A program made the position numbers and the translations under genes. Positions 46,394 through 54,151 of a DNA stretch of 64,000 nucleotides are shown here, in pieces; within the stretch, counting starts at the first letter, position 1; every line of letters begins with the position of its first letter. The stretch comes from Curtobacterium sp. MCBD17_013 (lineage in GTDB: Bacteria > Actinomycetota > Actinomycetes > Actinomycetales > Microbacteriaceae), in NCBI RefSeq assembly GCF_003234565.1, contig NZ_QKTU01000001.1, positions 372,001-436,000 of the forward strand, given 5' to 3'. Under the pieces are notes generated by a model. That model was given only the letters and a program-made list of their open reading frames with translations. It had not been told where the DNA came from and ran no database searches.

Positions 46394-47275
46394 ATGCCGA
46401 CCCTCCGCGCCGTCCTCGCCGCCGCCGAGGCCCTCTGGCCCGCCGACGGCGCCGAGTCGTGGGACGCCGTCGGACTCGTGTCGGGCGACCCCGATGCCGA
46501 GGTCCGTCACGTGCACCTCACCGTCGACGCCGTTCCCGAGGTCGCGCGAGAGGCCGTCGCGCTCGGCGCCGATCTGCTCGTCGCGCACCACCCGTTGCTC
46601 CTGCGTGGTGTGACCACGATCGCCGAGACCACGTACAAGGGGTCGGTCCTCGCCACCCTCGTGCGCGGCGGCTGCGCGCTCCTCGCCGCGCACACGAACG
46701 CCGACGTCGTGACGACCGGGACCTCCGCGGTGCTCGCCGACCGCCTCGGCCTCGTCGAGCAGCGCCCGATCGAACCGGGCGCCCGACCGGGGACCGGGAT
46801 CGGCCGGTTGGGCGTCCTCGCCGCCCCGATGACGCTCGGGGCGCTCGCGCGGCACCTCGTCGACGTCCTGCCCGCCACGGCGTCGGGTGTCCGCGTGTCG
46901 GGCGAGCACGACCGCCCGGTCCGGACCGTCGCACTCTGCGCGGGTGCCGGCGACTCCCTGCTCGGTACTCCCGAGGTCCTCGCCGCCGACGTCTACGTCA
47001 CGAGCGACCTCCGGCACCACCCCGCGTCGGAGTTCCGGGAGGGCGCGATGCTGTCGGACGGTCCGGCACTCGTCGACACGTCGCACTGGGCCACGGAGTG
47101 GCTCTGGCTCGACGTCGCCGCCGCGCAGCTCGCCGACGCGACGGGCGTCCGGGTGACCGTGAGCGACATCCGAACCGACCCCTGGGACTTCGCCGTCCTC
47201 CCGTCGTCCGCCCCGCATGCCCACGGGACCGACGAGGGGCCCCAGCCGACCGACCCGGAAGGAGCCGCCGCGTGA
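46394..47275 (+). CDS. Nif3-like dinuclear metal-centre hexameric protein
   Basis: A 293-residue Nif3/YbgI-family protein. Family motifs: ESWDAVGLVSGDPD at the start, LLVAHHPLLLRG (metal-binding His65-His66), LLAAHTNADV, VYVTSDLRHH and the C-terminal SHWATEW with a metal Glu/His pair. The family forms hexameric rings with two metals per subunit; the reaction is unknown, with GTP cyclohydrolase-like suggestions. Its stop overlaps the next GTG (GTGA), and this two-gene order (Nif3 then zinc-ribbon protein) is common in actinobacteria. Confidence 0.93.
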   Translation: MPTLRAVLAAAEALWPADGAESWDAVGLVSGDPDAEVRHVHLTVDAVPEVAREAVALGADLLVAHHPLLLRGVTTIAETTYKGSVLATLVRGGCALLAAHTNADVVTTGTSAVLADRLGLVEQRPIEPGARPGTGIGRLGVLAAPMTLGALARHLVDVLPATASGVRVSGEHDRPVRTVALCAGAGDSLLGTPEVLAADVYVTSDLRHHPASEFREGAMLSDGPALVDTSHWATEWLWLDVAAAQLADATGVRVTVSDIRTDPWDFAVLPSSAPHAHGTDEGPQPTDPEGAAA

Positions 47276-48006
47276 AGGCAGCCCCGGAGGCACAACTCCT
47301 CCTCCTCGATCTCCAGCGCATCGACAACGACGTGACCCGCATCGGCCACCGCATCACCGGACTCCGCAAGGGGGAGCACCTCGCGGAGCTCGGGCGGCGT
47401 GCGGCGGTGCTCCGCAGCGACCTCGCCGCGGCGACCGGCAGCGTGGAGGACGCCGAACGCGAGCTCGCACGCCTCGAGTCCGACACGGCGACGGCACAGG
47501 CCCGGATCGACCGCGACACCACCTTGCTCCAGGCGGCGAAGAACGCGAAGGACGCCGCCGGGCTCGAGAGCGAACTCGCCAGCCTCACCCGGCGCATCAA
47601 CGACCTCGAGACCACGGAGCTCGAGGTCATGGAACGGCTCGAGGTCGCGCAGGCCCGCCTCGGCGACGTCCAGGCGCAGCTCGCCGAGATCGACGGCGAG
47701 CACGACCGGCTGCTCCACGAGCGGGAGGCCCAGGTGGCCTCGCTCGAGCAGGACCTCGGTCACGTGCGGGCGAACCGCGAGACCGTCGCCGCGCGCGTCC
47801 CCGCGGACCTCCTCGCGCTGTACGAGCGGCAGCGGGCGCGGTACGGCTTCGGTGCGAGTCTGCTCCAGGGTGGGGTCTCGACCGCGTCCGGTGTGTCGCT
47901 CACGGCCTCGGACCTCCAGACCGTCCGCGCGGCCGCGCCGGACGAGGTCCTGCTCTGCCCGGACAGTGACGCGATCCTCGTGCGGACGGCCGAGTCCGGG
48001 CTCTGA
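47272..48006 (+). CDS. coiled-coil protein of the C4-type zinc-ribbon (CT398) family with lost ligands
   Basis: A 244-residue protein. Residues 10-175 are a long antiparallel coiled coil. The C-terminal knob normally holds two CxxC pairs, but here positions 203 and 206 are Ser (VSTAS) and the second pair reads C229-x-x-S232 (LLCPDSDAIL), so three of four zinc ligands are gone while the surrounding TASDLQTVRAAAPDEVLLC is kept. The fold family is probably right, zinc binding probably not. Coupled to the Nif3-like gene by GTGA overlap. Confidence 0.87.
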   Translation: MKAAPEAQLLLLDLQRIDNDVTRIGHRITGLRKGEHLAELGRRAAVLRSDLAAATGSVEDAERELARLESDTATAQARIDRDTTLLQAAKNAKDAAGLESELASLTRRINDLETTELEVMERLEVAQARLGDVQAQLAEIDGEHDRLLHEREAQVASLEQDLGHVRANRETVAARVPADLLALYERQRARYGFGASLLQGGVSTASGVSLTASDLQTVRAAAPDEVLLCPDSDAILVRTAESGL

Positions 48007-48085
48007 CCACCCGGTGCGATCGCCGCGGTGGCCGTGCTGCGGGCCGTCCGAGCGGCAACGACTGCGATCTCGGCGATCGGGCCGG

Positions 48086-48091
48086 TAGGGT
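48086..48091 (+). promoter_or_regulatory. -10 element of rnpB
   Basis: TAGGGT ends 7 nt before the predicted 5' end of RNase P RNA at 48099. Confidence 0.6.
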
Positions 48092-48098
48092 GGACGCG

Positions 48099-48465
48099 CG
48101 AATGGGTCGGTGAGACGGTCGCGTCACCCCTCGGGGTGCCGAGGAACGTCCGGGCTCCACAGAGCAGGGCGGTGGGCAACACCCACCCGGGGCAACCCGC
48201 GAGACAGTGCCACAGAGAACAGACCGCCGTCGGGGCGACCCGGCGGTGAGGGTGAAACGGTGGTGTAAGAGACCACCAGGGATCCGGGTGACCGGATCTG
48301 CTCGGTAAACCTCGCCCGGAGCAAGGTCAGACAGAGGACGACGAAGCTGCTCGCTGAGTCCTCGGGTGGACCGCTGGAGGCCGACGGCGACGTCGGTCCG
48401 AGATAGATGGCCGTCACCGCCGCGCGAGCGGCGGGACAGAACCCGGCGTACGGCCGGCCCATTCG
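48099..48465 (+). ncRNA. rnpB: RNase P RNA (class A)
   Basis: The catalytic RNA of RNase P, about 367 nt. P1 forms between CGAATGGG (48099-48106) and CCCATTCG (48458-48465). Conserved regions are visible: GAGGAACGTCCGGGCTCC, GACAGTGCCACAGA, GGTGAGGGTGAAACGG, TGGTGTAAGAGACCACCAG, GCTCGGTAAACC and near the 3' end GAGATAGATGGCCGTC and GGACAGAACCCGGCGTA. Ends were set from the P1 pairing. Confidence 0.95.
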
Positions 48466-48573
48466 CACCGACGTCGTCAACGGCCGACGAACCGGTACCT
48501 GCCGGTTGAACACCGGCATGCCGCGGTTCCACCGGAAGCAACCGGTTCAACGGGGCGGGACGCGGCAGGACCG

Positions 48574-48619
48574 ACGGACGGGAGGGGCGGTGCCAGGCGG
48601 CGCCGCCCCTCCCGACCGT
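48574..48619. terminator. hairpin between rnpB and ppgK
   Basis: Arms 48574-48594 and 48599-48619 pair over 21 positions with two mismatches, core GGGAGGGGCGG / CCGCCCCTCCC, loop AGGC. It ends on the ppgK stop codon and lies after rnpB, so it may serve both. Confidence 0.8.
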
Positions 48620-49371
48620 CACTCCTTGCTGTCCGCCGCCAGCTTCGCGGCCCCGATGATCCCCGCGTTGTTGCGGAGCGTCGCGGGGATGATCTTCGCC
48701 TGGAGGTCGAGCAGGGGCAGGAACTCCTCGTGCTGCTTCGAGATGCCGCCGCCGACGACGAACAGCTCGGGGGACAGGTACGCCTCGAGGTGGGAGTAGT
48801 ACTTCTGCAGGCGCTTGGCCCAGTGTTTCCAGGAGAGGTCGTCGCGCTCCTTCGCCGCGTACGACGCCTTCGTCTCGTAGTCGACCCCGTCGATCTCGAT
48901 GTGGCCGAGCTCGGCGTTGACGATGAGCACCCCGTCGTTGATGAGGGCCGTGCCGATGCCGGTGCCGAGCGTCGTCATGATGACGAGGCCGTCGACGCCC
49001 TTCGCCGCACCGAACTGCTGCTCGGCGAACCCCGCCGCGTCGGCGTCGTTGACGAAGTGGATCTGGCGCCCGAGCCGCTTCTCGAACAGCTCCTCGGCCG
49101 GGAAGCCGATCCACTTCTTCGACACGTTGGCCGCGGACATGGTCCGGCCGTCCTTCACCACGGCGGGGAAGCAGATGCCGATCGGCTCGTCGTTCGTCAT
49201 GCCGAGCTCGTTGATGATCTCGACGACGACCTCGGCGATGTCGTCCGGCTTGCCGCCCTCGGGCGTGGCCTTCTTGATCCGGTCGCTCGTGAGCGCGCCG
49301 GACTCGACGTCGACGATCGCGCCCTTGATGCCGGTTCCGCCGATGTCGACGCCGACCGCGAGTTGTGCCAT
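48619..49371 (-). CDS. ppgK: polyphosphate glucokinase
   Basis: A 250-residue ROK-family kinase. It phosphorylates glucose with polyphosphate (often also ATP). The N-terminus VGVDIGGTGIKGAIVDVESG holds the phosphate loop; NDADAAGFAEQQFGAAKG and IMTTLGTGIGTALI are the sugar and phosphate sites; the sequence matches actinobacterial PpgK throughout. The ATG at 49371 follows GGAAGG. It is 28 nt downstream of map. Confidence 0.95.
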   Translation of the reverse strand: MAQLAVGVDIGGTGIKGAIVDVESGALTSDRIKKATPEGGKPDDIAEVVVEIINELGMTNDEPIGICFPAVVKDGRTMSAANVSKKWIGFPAEELFEKRLGRQIHFVNDADAAGFAEQQFGAAKGVDGLVIMTTLGTGIGTALINDGVLIVNAELGHIEIDGVDYETKASYAAKERDDLSWKHWAKRLQKYYSHLEAYLSPELFVVGGGISKQHEEFLPLLDLQAKIIPATLRNNAGIIGAAKLAADSKE

Positions 49372-49399
49372 GGGGGAGTGCCTTCCGGTGCTGGTGGGT

Positions 49400-50263
49400 T
49401 CAGGAAACGGTGAGGAGCTCGGCGCCGCGTTCGGTGACGACGAGGGTCTGTTCGAACTGTGCCGTCCAGGACTTGTCGCGGGTCGAGACCGTCCAGTCGT
49501 CGGGCCAGATGTCCGCGTCGATGCCACCGAGGGTGAGCATCGGTTCGATCGTGAACACCATGCCGGGCTCGATGACGGTGTCGTACTGCGGGGCGTCGTA
49601 GTGGGGGATGATGAGCCCGGAGTGGAACGCCCGCCCGACGCCGTGGCCGGTGTAGTCACGGACGACGCCGTACCCGAACCGCTTGGCGTAGGACTCGATC
49701 GCCCGCCCGATGACGTTCACCTGGCGTCCGGGAGCGACGGCGCGGATGCCACGGCGCATGGCTTCCTCGGTCCGCGTGACGAGGTCCTGGACCTCCTGGC
49801 TCGCGGTGCCGACGACGAAGGTCCGGTTCGTGTCCCCGTGGACGCCGTCCTTGTACGCCGTGATGTCGATGTTCACGATGTCGCCGTCCTGCAGCACCGT
49901 GTCGTCCGGGATGCCGTGGCAGATGACCTCGTTGACGCTGGAGCAGAGCGACTTCGGGAACCCGCGGTAGCCGAGCGTCGACGGGTAGGCGCCGCGCGCG
50001 ACGATGAACTCGTGGCCGACCCGGTCGAGCTCGTCGGTGGTCACCCCCGGGCGGATGGCGGCGGCGACCGCGTCGATGGCCTGCGACGCGATACGGCCCG
50101 CGGTCCGGATCCGCTCGACCTCGTCGGGCGTGTACGTGTCGCCCAGGCCGTGCTCGTGCGGTTCGACGTGGCCCACGTACTCCGGTCGGGCGATGTCCGC
50201 GGGGACGGGGCGGGTGGGACTGATGCGGCCGGCAGTGAGGTGTCCGTGTTCGTCCCGGGGCAT
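49400..50263 (-). CDS. map: methionine aminopeptidase type I
   Basis: A 287-residue MetAP that removes the initiator Met. The metal ligands are present: D in [22 protein letters not shown] (two Asp), H in [14 protein letters not shown] in FTIEPML and E in FEQTLVVT. The ~40-residue N-terminal extension with Pro residues before the catalytic core is usual for actinobacterial MetAPs. The ATG at 50263 is 7 nt from -10 TAGACT (complement of 50271-50276), so it is probably leaderless. Confidence 0.95.
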   Translation of the reverse strand: MPRDEHGHLTAGRISPTRPVPADIARPEYVGHVEPHEHGLGDTYTPDEVERIRTAGRIASQAIDAVAAAIRPGVTTDELDRVGHEFIVARGAYPSTLGYRGFPKSLCSSVNEVICHGIPDDTVLQDGDIVNIDITAYKDGVHGDTNRTFVVGTASQEVQDLVTRTEEAMRRGIRAVAPGRQVNVIGRAIESYAKRFGYGVVRDYTGHGVGRAFHSGLIIPHYDAPQYDTVIEPGMVFTIEPMLTLGGIDADIWPDDWTVSTRDKSWTAQFEQTLVVTERGAELLTVS

Positions 50264-50270
50264 GCTGCCG

Positions 50271-50276
50271 AGTCTA
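50271..50276 (-). promoter_or_regulatory. -10 element of map
   Basis: TAGACT on the minus strand, 7 nt from the ATG at 50263. Confidence 0.5.
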
Positions 50277-50306
50277 TCCGGCGGTCACGGGCCCGATCCT
50301 CGCGCG

Positions 50307-50312
50307 TACGCT
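50307..50312 (+). promoter_or_regulatory. -10 element of the 61-residue gene
   Basis: TACGCT ends 7 nt before the ATG at 50320; leaderless spacing. It is divergent from the map promoter 30 bp away. Confidence 0.5.
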
Positions 50313-50319
50313 CGCGGTC

Positions 50320-50505
50320 ATGAGCGACGAACGGATCGAGTCCCAGTTCTGGTTCAACACCACCACGCACCAGGTCGAACAGGGCATGCAGTCCCCGAAC
50401 CGCGACCGCATCGGGCCCTTCGACACGCGCGAGGAGGCGCAGGCGGCACTCGACCGTGTCCGTGCGAACAACGCACGGTGGGACCAGGAGGACGCGCAGG
50501 GCTGA
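50320..50505 (+). CDS. small SPOR-like / methionine aminopeptidase-associated protein
   Basis: A 61-residue soluble protein, ESQFWFNTTTHQVEQGMQSP followed by IGPFDTREEAQAALDRVRANN. The second half matches the GPF-x-T-xx-EA-xx-A pattern of short SPOR-like proteins found next to map in many actinobacteria. It is divergent from map with two -10 elements 30 bp apart. Function unknown; I keep it as a real gene because of coding bias, promoter and pattern. Confidence 0.75.
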   Translation: MSDERIESQFWFNTTTHQVEQGMQSPNRDRIGPFDTREEAQAALDRVRANNARWDQEDAQG

Positions 50506-50706
50506 CCGTCCCGCCGCTGCCCCGCCGATGTCCGGTTCGCGCGAGCGGAGGTCCGATGTGCGCAGGACCTCGTCCGGCTCGCGCAGTCCGATCGCGTCGC
50601 GACCCCGTCGGACGTACCGTCGGAGCGGGCGGGGAGGCTGACCACGGCGACCCACCGATGCCAGCATCCGGTCCGGTGTCCTCGCTCCGTCGAGAGGAGG
50701 CACCAG

Positions 50707-50865
50707 ATGAGCCTGTACGAGTCCCAGTCCGGCGTGGAGCCGGCCCGCATCGCCACCTACCGCCGGCTCCGGCAGCAATGGCGCCGCGGCACGCTGACGA
50801 GCAGCGGTGGCCCACGGTACGAGGACTTCTTCAGCGACGACGCGTCGTCGCTGGTCGATCGCTAG
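50707..50865 (+). CDS. small hypothetical protein (52 residues)
   Basis: ATG at 50707 follows AGAGGAGG at an ideal 6-nt distance. The peptide is soluble: an acidic and Ser-rich N-terminus, a basic stretch TYRRLRQQWRRGTL and an acidic end YEDFFSDDASSLVDR. A perfect terminator follows 10 nt after the stop. I recognise no family. The ribosome site, codon bias and terminator make it a credible gene. Confidence 0.65.
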   Translation: MSLYESQSGVEPARIATYRRLRQQWRRGTLTSSGGPRYEDFFSDDASSLVDR

Positions 50866-50875
50866 CCGACACGAG

Positions 50876-50910
50876 GAACGGCCCGGCACCCATGGGGTGC
50901 CGGGCCGTTC
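50876..50910. terminator. terminator after the 52-residue gene
   Basis: GAACGGCCCGGCACC (50876-50890) pairs perfectly with GGTGCCGGGCCGTTC (50896-50910), loop CATGG. It lies between two convergent genes and can terminate nadE on the other strand. Confidence 0.88.
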
Positions 50911-50934
50911 GTCATCCGGCCGGGAGGCCCGGCC

Positions 50935-52698
50935 TCAGCGGTACTGCTGCGGCCGGTACGTGATCGGCAGACGACGGTCGCGTCCGAACGCCATGCCCGA
51001 GATCTTCGGGCCGATGGCACCCTGCCGGCGCTTCCACTCGGAGCGGTCGACCAGCCGGGTCACCTCGGCCACCGTGTCGGGGTCGTGACCCTCCGCCACG
51101 ATGTCGGCGGCACCCAGGGCCCGGGTGATGTACCCGTCCAGGATGCTGTCGAGCACCTCGTACGGCGGGAGCGAGTCCTCGTCCTTCTGGTCGGGACGGA
51201 GCTCGGCGGATGGCGGTTTGGTGATCGAGTTCTCGGGGATCGGCTCGGTCTCGCCCCGTGCCGCGGCGAACCGGTTGCGCCACGTGGCGAGTTCCCACAC
51301 GAGGGTCTTGGGGACGTCCTTGATCGGTGCGAAGCCGCCGACCGAGTCACCGTAGATGGTGGAGTACCCGACCGACAGCTCGGTCTTGTTCCCGGTCGTG
51401 AGCACCAGGTGACCGTCGAGGTTCGACAGCCCCATGAGCACGAGCGCCCGGGCGCGGGCCTGGATGTTCTCGGCGGCGAGCCCGGTCAGGTGGAGCTGGT
51501 CCTCGAAGGGGCGTACGAGGTCGGCGATCGCCTCGGTCCGGTAGTGCAGGCCGAGGCGTTCGGCGACGTCGTCGGCGTCCGAGCGGGAGTGCTGCGACGA
51601 CCACTGGGACGGCATCGAGACGCCGTACACGCGGTCGGGGCCGAGGGCGTCGACCGCGATCGCCGCGCACACCGCCGAGTCGATCCCACCGGACAGGCCG
51701 AGGACGACCGAACGGAAGCCGTTCTTCTCGACGTAGTCGCGTGTGCCGAGGACGAGCGCGTTCCAGATCTCCTCGAGGTCGTCACGGGGTTCGGCGACGT
51801 CGCGGGGGAGTGCCGGGCGTTGGCCGTCCAGCGCGATGCTCCCGGGGGTGGTGTCCGGGGTGTCGAGGAGGACCCGGTGGACGTCCTCGGTCACGACCGG
51901 GTCGGTCGCCGGCGCGGGGTCGAGGTCGACGAGGAGCAGGTGCTCCCGGAACTGCGGGGCGCGGGCGAGGACCGTCCCCGCTTCGTCGACGACGAGGCTG
52001 TCCCCGTCGAAGACCAGGTCGTCCTGGCCGCCCACGATGTTGACGTAGGCGACGATCGTGTCGGACTCCGTGGCCCGCCGGGTGACGAGCGGGAGGCGGA
52101 CCTCGTCCTTGTCCGCGATCCACGGCGAGGCGTTGACGACGAGGAGCAAGCCTGCGTCGGCGGCGAGCACCCGGGCGACCGGACCGCCCTCGCGCCACAG
52201 GTCCTCGCAGATGATGATCGCGACGTCGACGTCGGCGATGCGCGCGACGAGCAGGTCGTCGCCCGGGATGAACACCCGGTACTCGTCGAACACCGAGTAG
52301 TTCGGCAGGTGGTACTTGGCGGTCGTGGCGATGACCCGCCCGTGCTGGAGCACGCTCGCGCAGTTCTGGGCGATGGCGCTCGGCGCGGTGGTGACGTCCA
52401 CCGAGCGGGGCTCGAACGGGCCGTCCGGGTGGCCGACGACGACGGCGACGTCCCCGAGGCCCTGGTCGGCGAGCCGGCGTGCGAGGGTCTCCACGGCCTC
52501 CCGTGCGGCGCGGAGGAACGACGGGCGCGAGGCGAGGTCCTCGATGGGGTACCCGGAGATCGCCATCTCGCCGAAGGCGACGAGGTCCGCGCCCTGCTCG
52601 GCGGCCGATCGCGTGGCCGTGATGATGCCTGCCGCGTTGTGCTCGAACGCCCCGACGACCGGGTTGGTCTGTGCGAGCGCCAAGCGGAGTCGGGGCAT
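50935..52698 (-). CDS. nadE: glutamine-dependent NAD synthetase
   Basis: A 587-residue two-domain enzyme making NAD from deamido-NAD with glutamine nitrogen. Residues 1-270 are a nitrilase-type glutaminase with Glu (FGEMAISGY), Lys (AKYHLPNYSVFDEYR) and Cys (IIICEDLWREGG). The synthetase domain has the PP-loop LGLSGGIDSAV. The ATG at 52698 lies 7 nt from a minus-strand -10 TAGGGT, so it is leaderless; the upstream GTG/ATG (52722) would lie before that transcript start. Divergent from glnA2, with overlapping -10s. Confidence 0.95.
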   Translation of the reverse strand: MPRLRLALAQTNPVVGAFEHNAAGIITATRSAAEQGADLVAFGEMAISGYPIEDLASRPSFLRAAREAVETLARRLADQGLGDVAVVVGHPDGPFEPRSVDVTTAPSAIAQNCASVLQHGRVIATTAKYHLPNYSVFDEYRVFIPGDDLLVARIADVDVAIIICEDLWREGGPVARVLAADAGLLLVVNASPWIADKDEVRLPLVTRRATESDTIVAYVNIVGGQDDLVFDGDSLVVDEAGTVLARAPQFREHLLLVDLDPAPATDPVVTEDVHRVLLDTPDTTPGSIALDGQRPALPRDVAEPRDDLEEIWNALVLGTRDYVEKNGFRSVVLGLSGGIDSAVCAAIAVDALGPDRVYGVSMPSQWSSQHSRSDADDVAERLGLHYRTEAIADLVRPFEDQLHLTGLAAENIQARARALVLMGLSNLDGHLVLTTGNKTELSVGYSTIYGDSVGGFAPIKDVPKTLVWELATWRNRFAAARGETEPIPENSITKPPSAELRPDQKDEDSLPPYEVLDSILDGYITRALGAADIVAEGHDPDTVAEVTRLVDRSEWKRRQGAIGPKISGMAFGRDRRLPITYRPQQYR

Positions 52699-52704
52699 GG
52701 CCAC

Positions 52705-52711
52705 TACCCTA
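52705..52711. promoter_or_regulatory. overlapping bidirectional -10 of nadE and glnA2
   Basis: TACCCTA reads as -10 TACCCT on the plus strand (52705-52710) and TAGGGT on the minus strand (52711-52706). The minus -10 is 7 nt from the nadE ATG; the plus transcript has about a 20-nt leader with AGAAAGGG before glnA2. One TAnnnTA heptamer thus serves both genes. Confidence 0.6.
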
Positions 52712-52736
52712 GTGACGACCATCAGAAAGGGCGTGC

Positions 52737-54074
52737 ATGGACAAGCAGACGGACTTCGTGCTCCGCACCATCGAGGAGCGCGGCATCAAGTTCATCCGAC
52801 TCTGGTTCACCGACGTCATCGGCACGCTCAAGTCCGTCGCGATCGCCCCCGCCGAGGTCGAGGGCGCGTTCGCCGAGGGGATCGGGTTCGACGGCTCCGC
52901 GATCGAGGGCCTCACCCGCTCGTACGAGGCCGACGTGCTCGCGCACCCGGACCCCTCGACGTTCCAGATCCTGCCCTGGCGCGGCGAGGTCGACCCGACC
53001 GCCCGCATGTTCTGTGACATCACGACCCCGGACGGGCAGCCCGCGGTGGCCGATCCGCGCAACGTCCTCAAGCGCACGCTCGCACGTGCCGGCGAGCGCG
53101 GCTTCACCTTCTACACGCACCCCGAGGTCGAGTTCTACCTGCTCAAGAGCCTGGCGCTCACCGACGGCCGTCCGGAGCCCGTCGACCAGGCCGGGTACTT
53201 CGACAACGTGCCCGGCGGCAGTGCCCACGACTTCCGGCGTCGTTCGGTGCGCATGCTCGAGGACCTCGGCATCTCGGTGGAGTTCTCCCACCACGAGGCC
53301 GGCCCGGGCCAGAACGAGATCGACCTCCGCTACGCGGACGCCCTGACGACCGCCGACAACATCATGACCTTCCGCACCGTCGTGAAAGAGGTCGCGATCG
53401 AGCAGGGCGTCTACGCCACGTTCATGCCGAAGCCGCTGTCGGGTCGGCCGGGTTCCGGCATGCACACGCACGTGTCGCTGTTCGAGGGCGACCAGAACGC
53501 CTTCTACGAGCCCGGTGGCGAGTACCAGCTGTCGACGATGGGCCGTCAGTTCATCGCGGGGCTGCTCCGACACGCGCCCGAGATCACCGCTGTCACGAAC
53601 CAGTTCGTCAACTCGTACAAGCGCCTCTGGGGCGGTGACGAGGCTCCGTCCTTCGTGACGTGGGGGCACAACAACCGCTCGGCCCTCGTCCGCGTGCCCC
53701 TGTACAAGCCGAACAAGGGGCAGTCGAGCCGGGTCGAGTACCGGGCGATGGACTCCGCCGCCAACCCCTACCTCGCGTTCTCGCTGCTCCTCGCCGCGGG
53801 GCTCAAGGGCATCGAGGAGGGCTACGAGCTCCCCGCGGAGGCCGAGGACAACGTGTGGAGCCTCACCGACGCGGAGCGCCGTGCGCTCGGCTACAACCAG
53901 TTGCCGGCGAGCCTCGACCACGCGCTCAGCCTCATGGAGGACTCGGAGCTCGTCGCCGAGACACTCGGCGAGCAGGTGTTCAACTTCGTGCTGCTCAACA
54001 AGCGGCAGGAGTGGAAGGCCTACCGCGACCAGGTGACGCCGTTCGAGCTCGAGACGAACCTCGAGCGGCTCTAG
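52737..54074 (+). CDS. glnA2: glutamine synthetase, GlnA2 type
   Basis: A 445-residue type I glutamine synthetase of the short GlnA2 group. MDKQTDFVLRTIEERGIKFIRL and AIAPAEVEGAFAEGIGFDGSAIEG match the mycobacterial GlnA2 N-terminus; ATP and metal sites appear in HPEVEFYLL, HHEAGPGQNEIDLRYADAL and FMPKPLSGRPGSGMHTHVSL. The C-terminal adenylylation loop of GlnA1 (…DKDLY…) is not present in the same form. It is followed by glnE after 77 nt. Confidence 0.94.
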   Translation: MDKQTDFVLRTIEERGIKFIRLWFTDVIGTLKSVAIAPAEVEGAFAEGIGFDGSAIEGLTRSYEADVLAHPDPSTFQILPWRGEVDPTARMFCDITTPDGQPAVADPRNVLKRTLARAGERGFTFYTHPEVEFYLLKSLALTDGRPEPVDQAGYFDNVPGGSAHDFRRRSVRMLEDLGISVEFSHHEAGPGQNEIDLRYADALTTADNIMTFRTVVKEVAIEQGVYATFMPKPLSGRPGSGMHTHVSLFEGDQNAFYEPGGEYQLSTMGRQFIAGLLRHAPEITAVTNQFVNSYKRLWGGDEAPSFVTWGHNNRSALVRVPLYKPNKGQSSRVEYRAMDSAANPYLAFSLLLAAGLKGIEEGYELPAEAEDNVWSLTDAERRALGYNQLPASLDHALSLMEDSELVAETLGEQVFNFVLLNKRQEWKAYRDQVTPFELETNLERL

Positions 54075-54151
54075 CCGGACCGGACCACGAGCGGGTCCGA
54101 GCGCACGGTGCTCCGGGCCCGGAACCACCGCCGAGCAGGACCAGGAACCGC

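Noticed and set aside
42002..47293. A 1763-codon open frame on the minus strand
   Set aside because: Only its last 436 codons, the SpoIIE phosphatase, look like protein. The rest is antisense to the S53, hypothetical and Nif3-like genes and is an effect of high GC.
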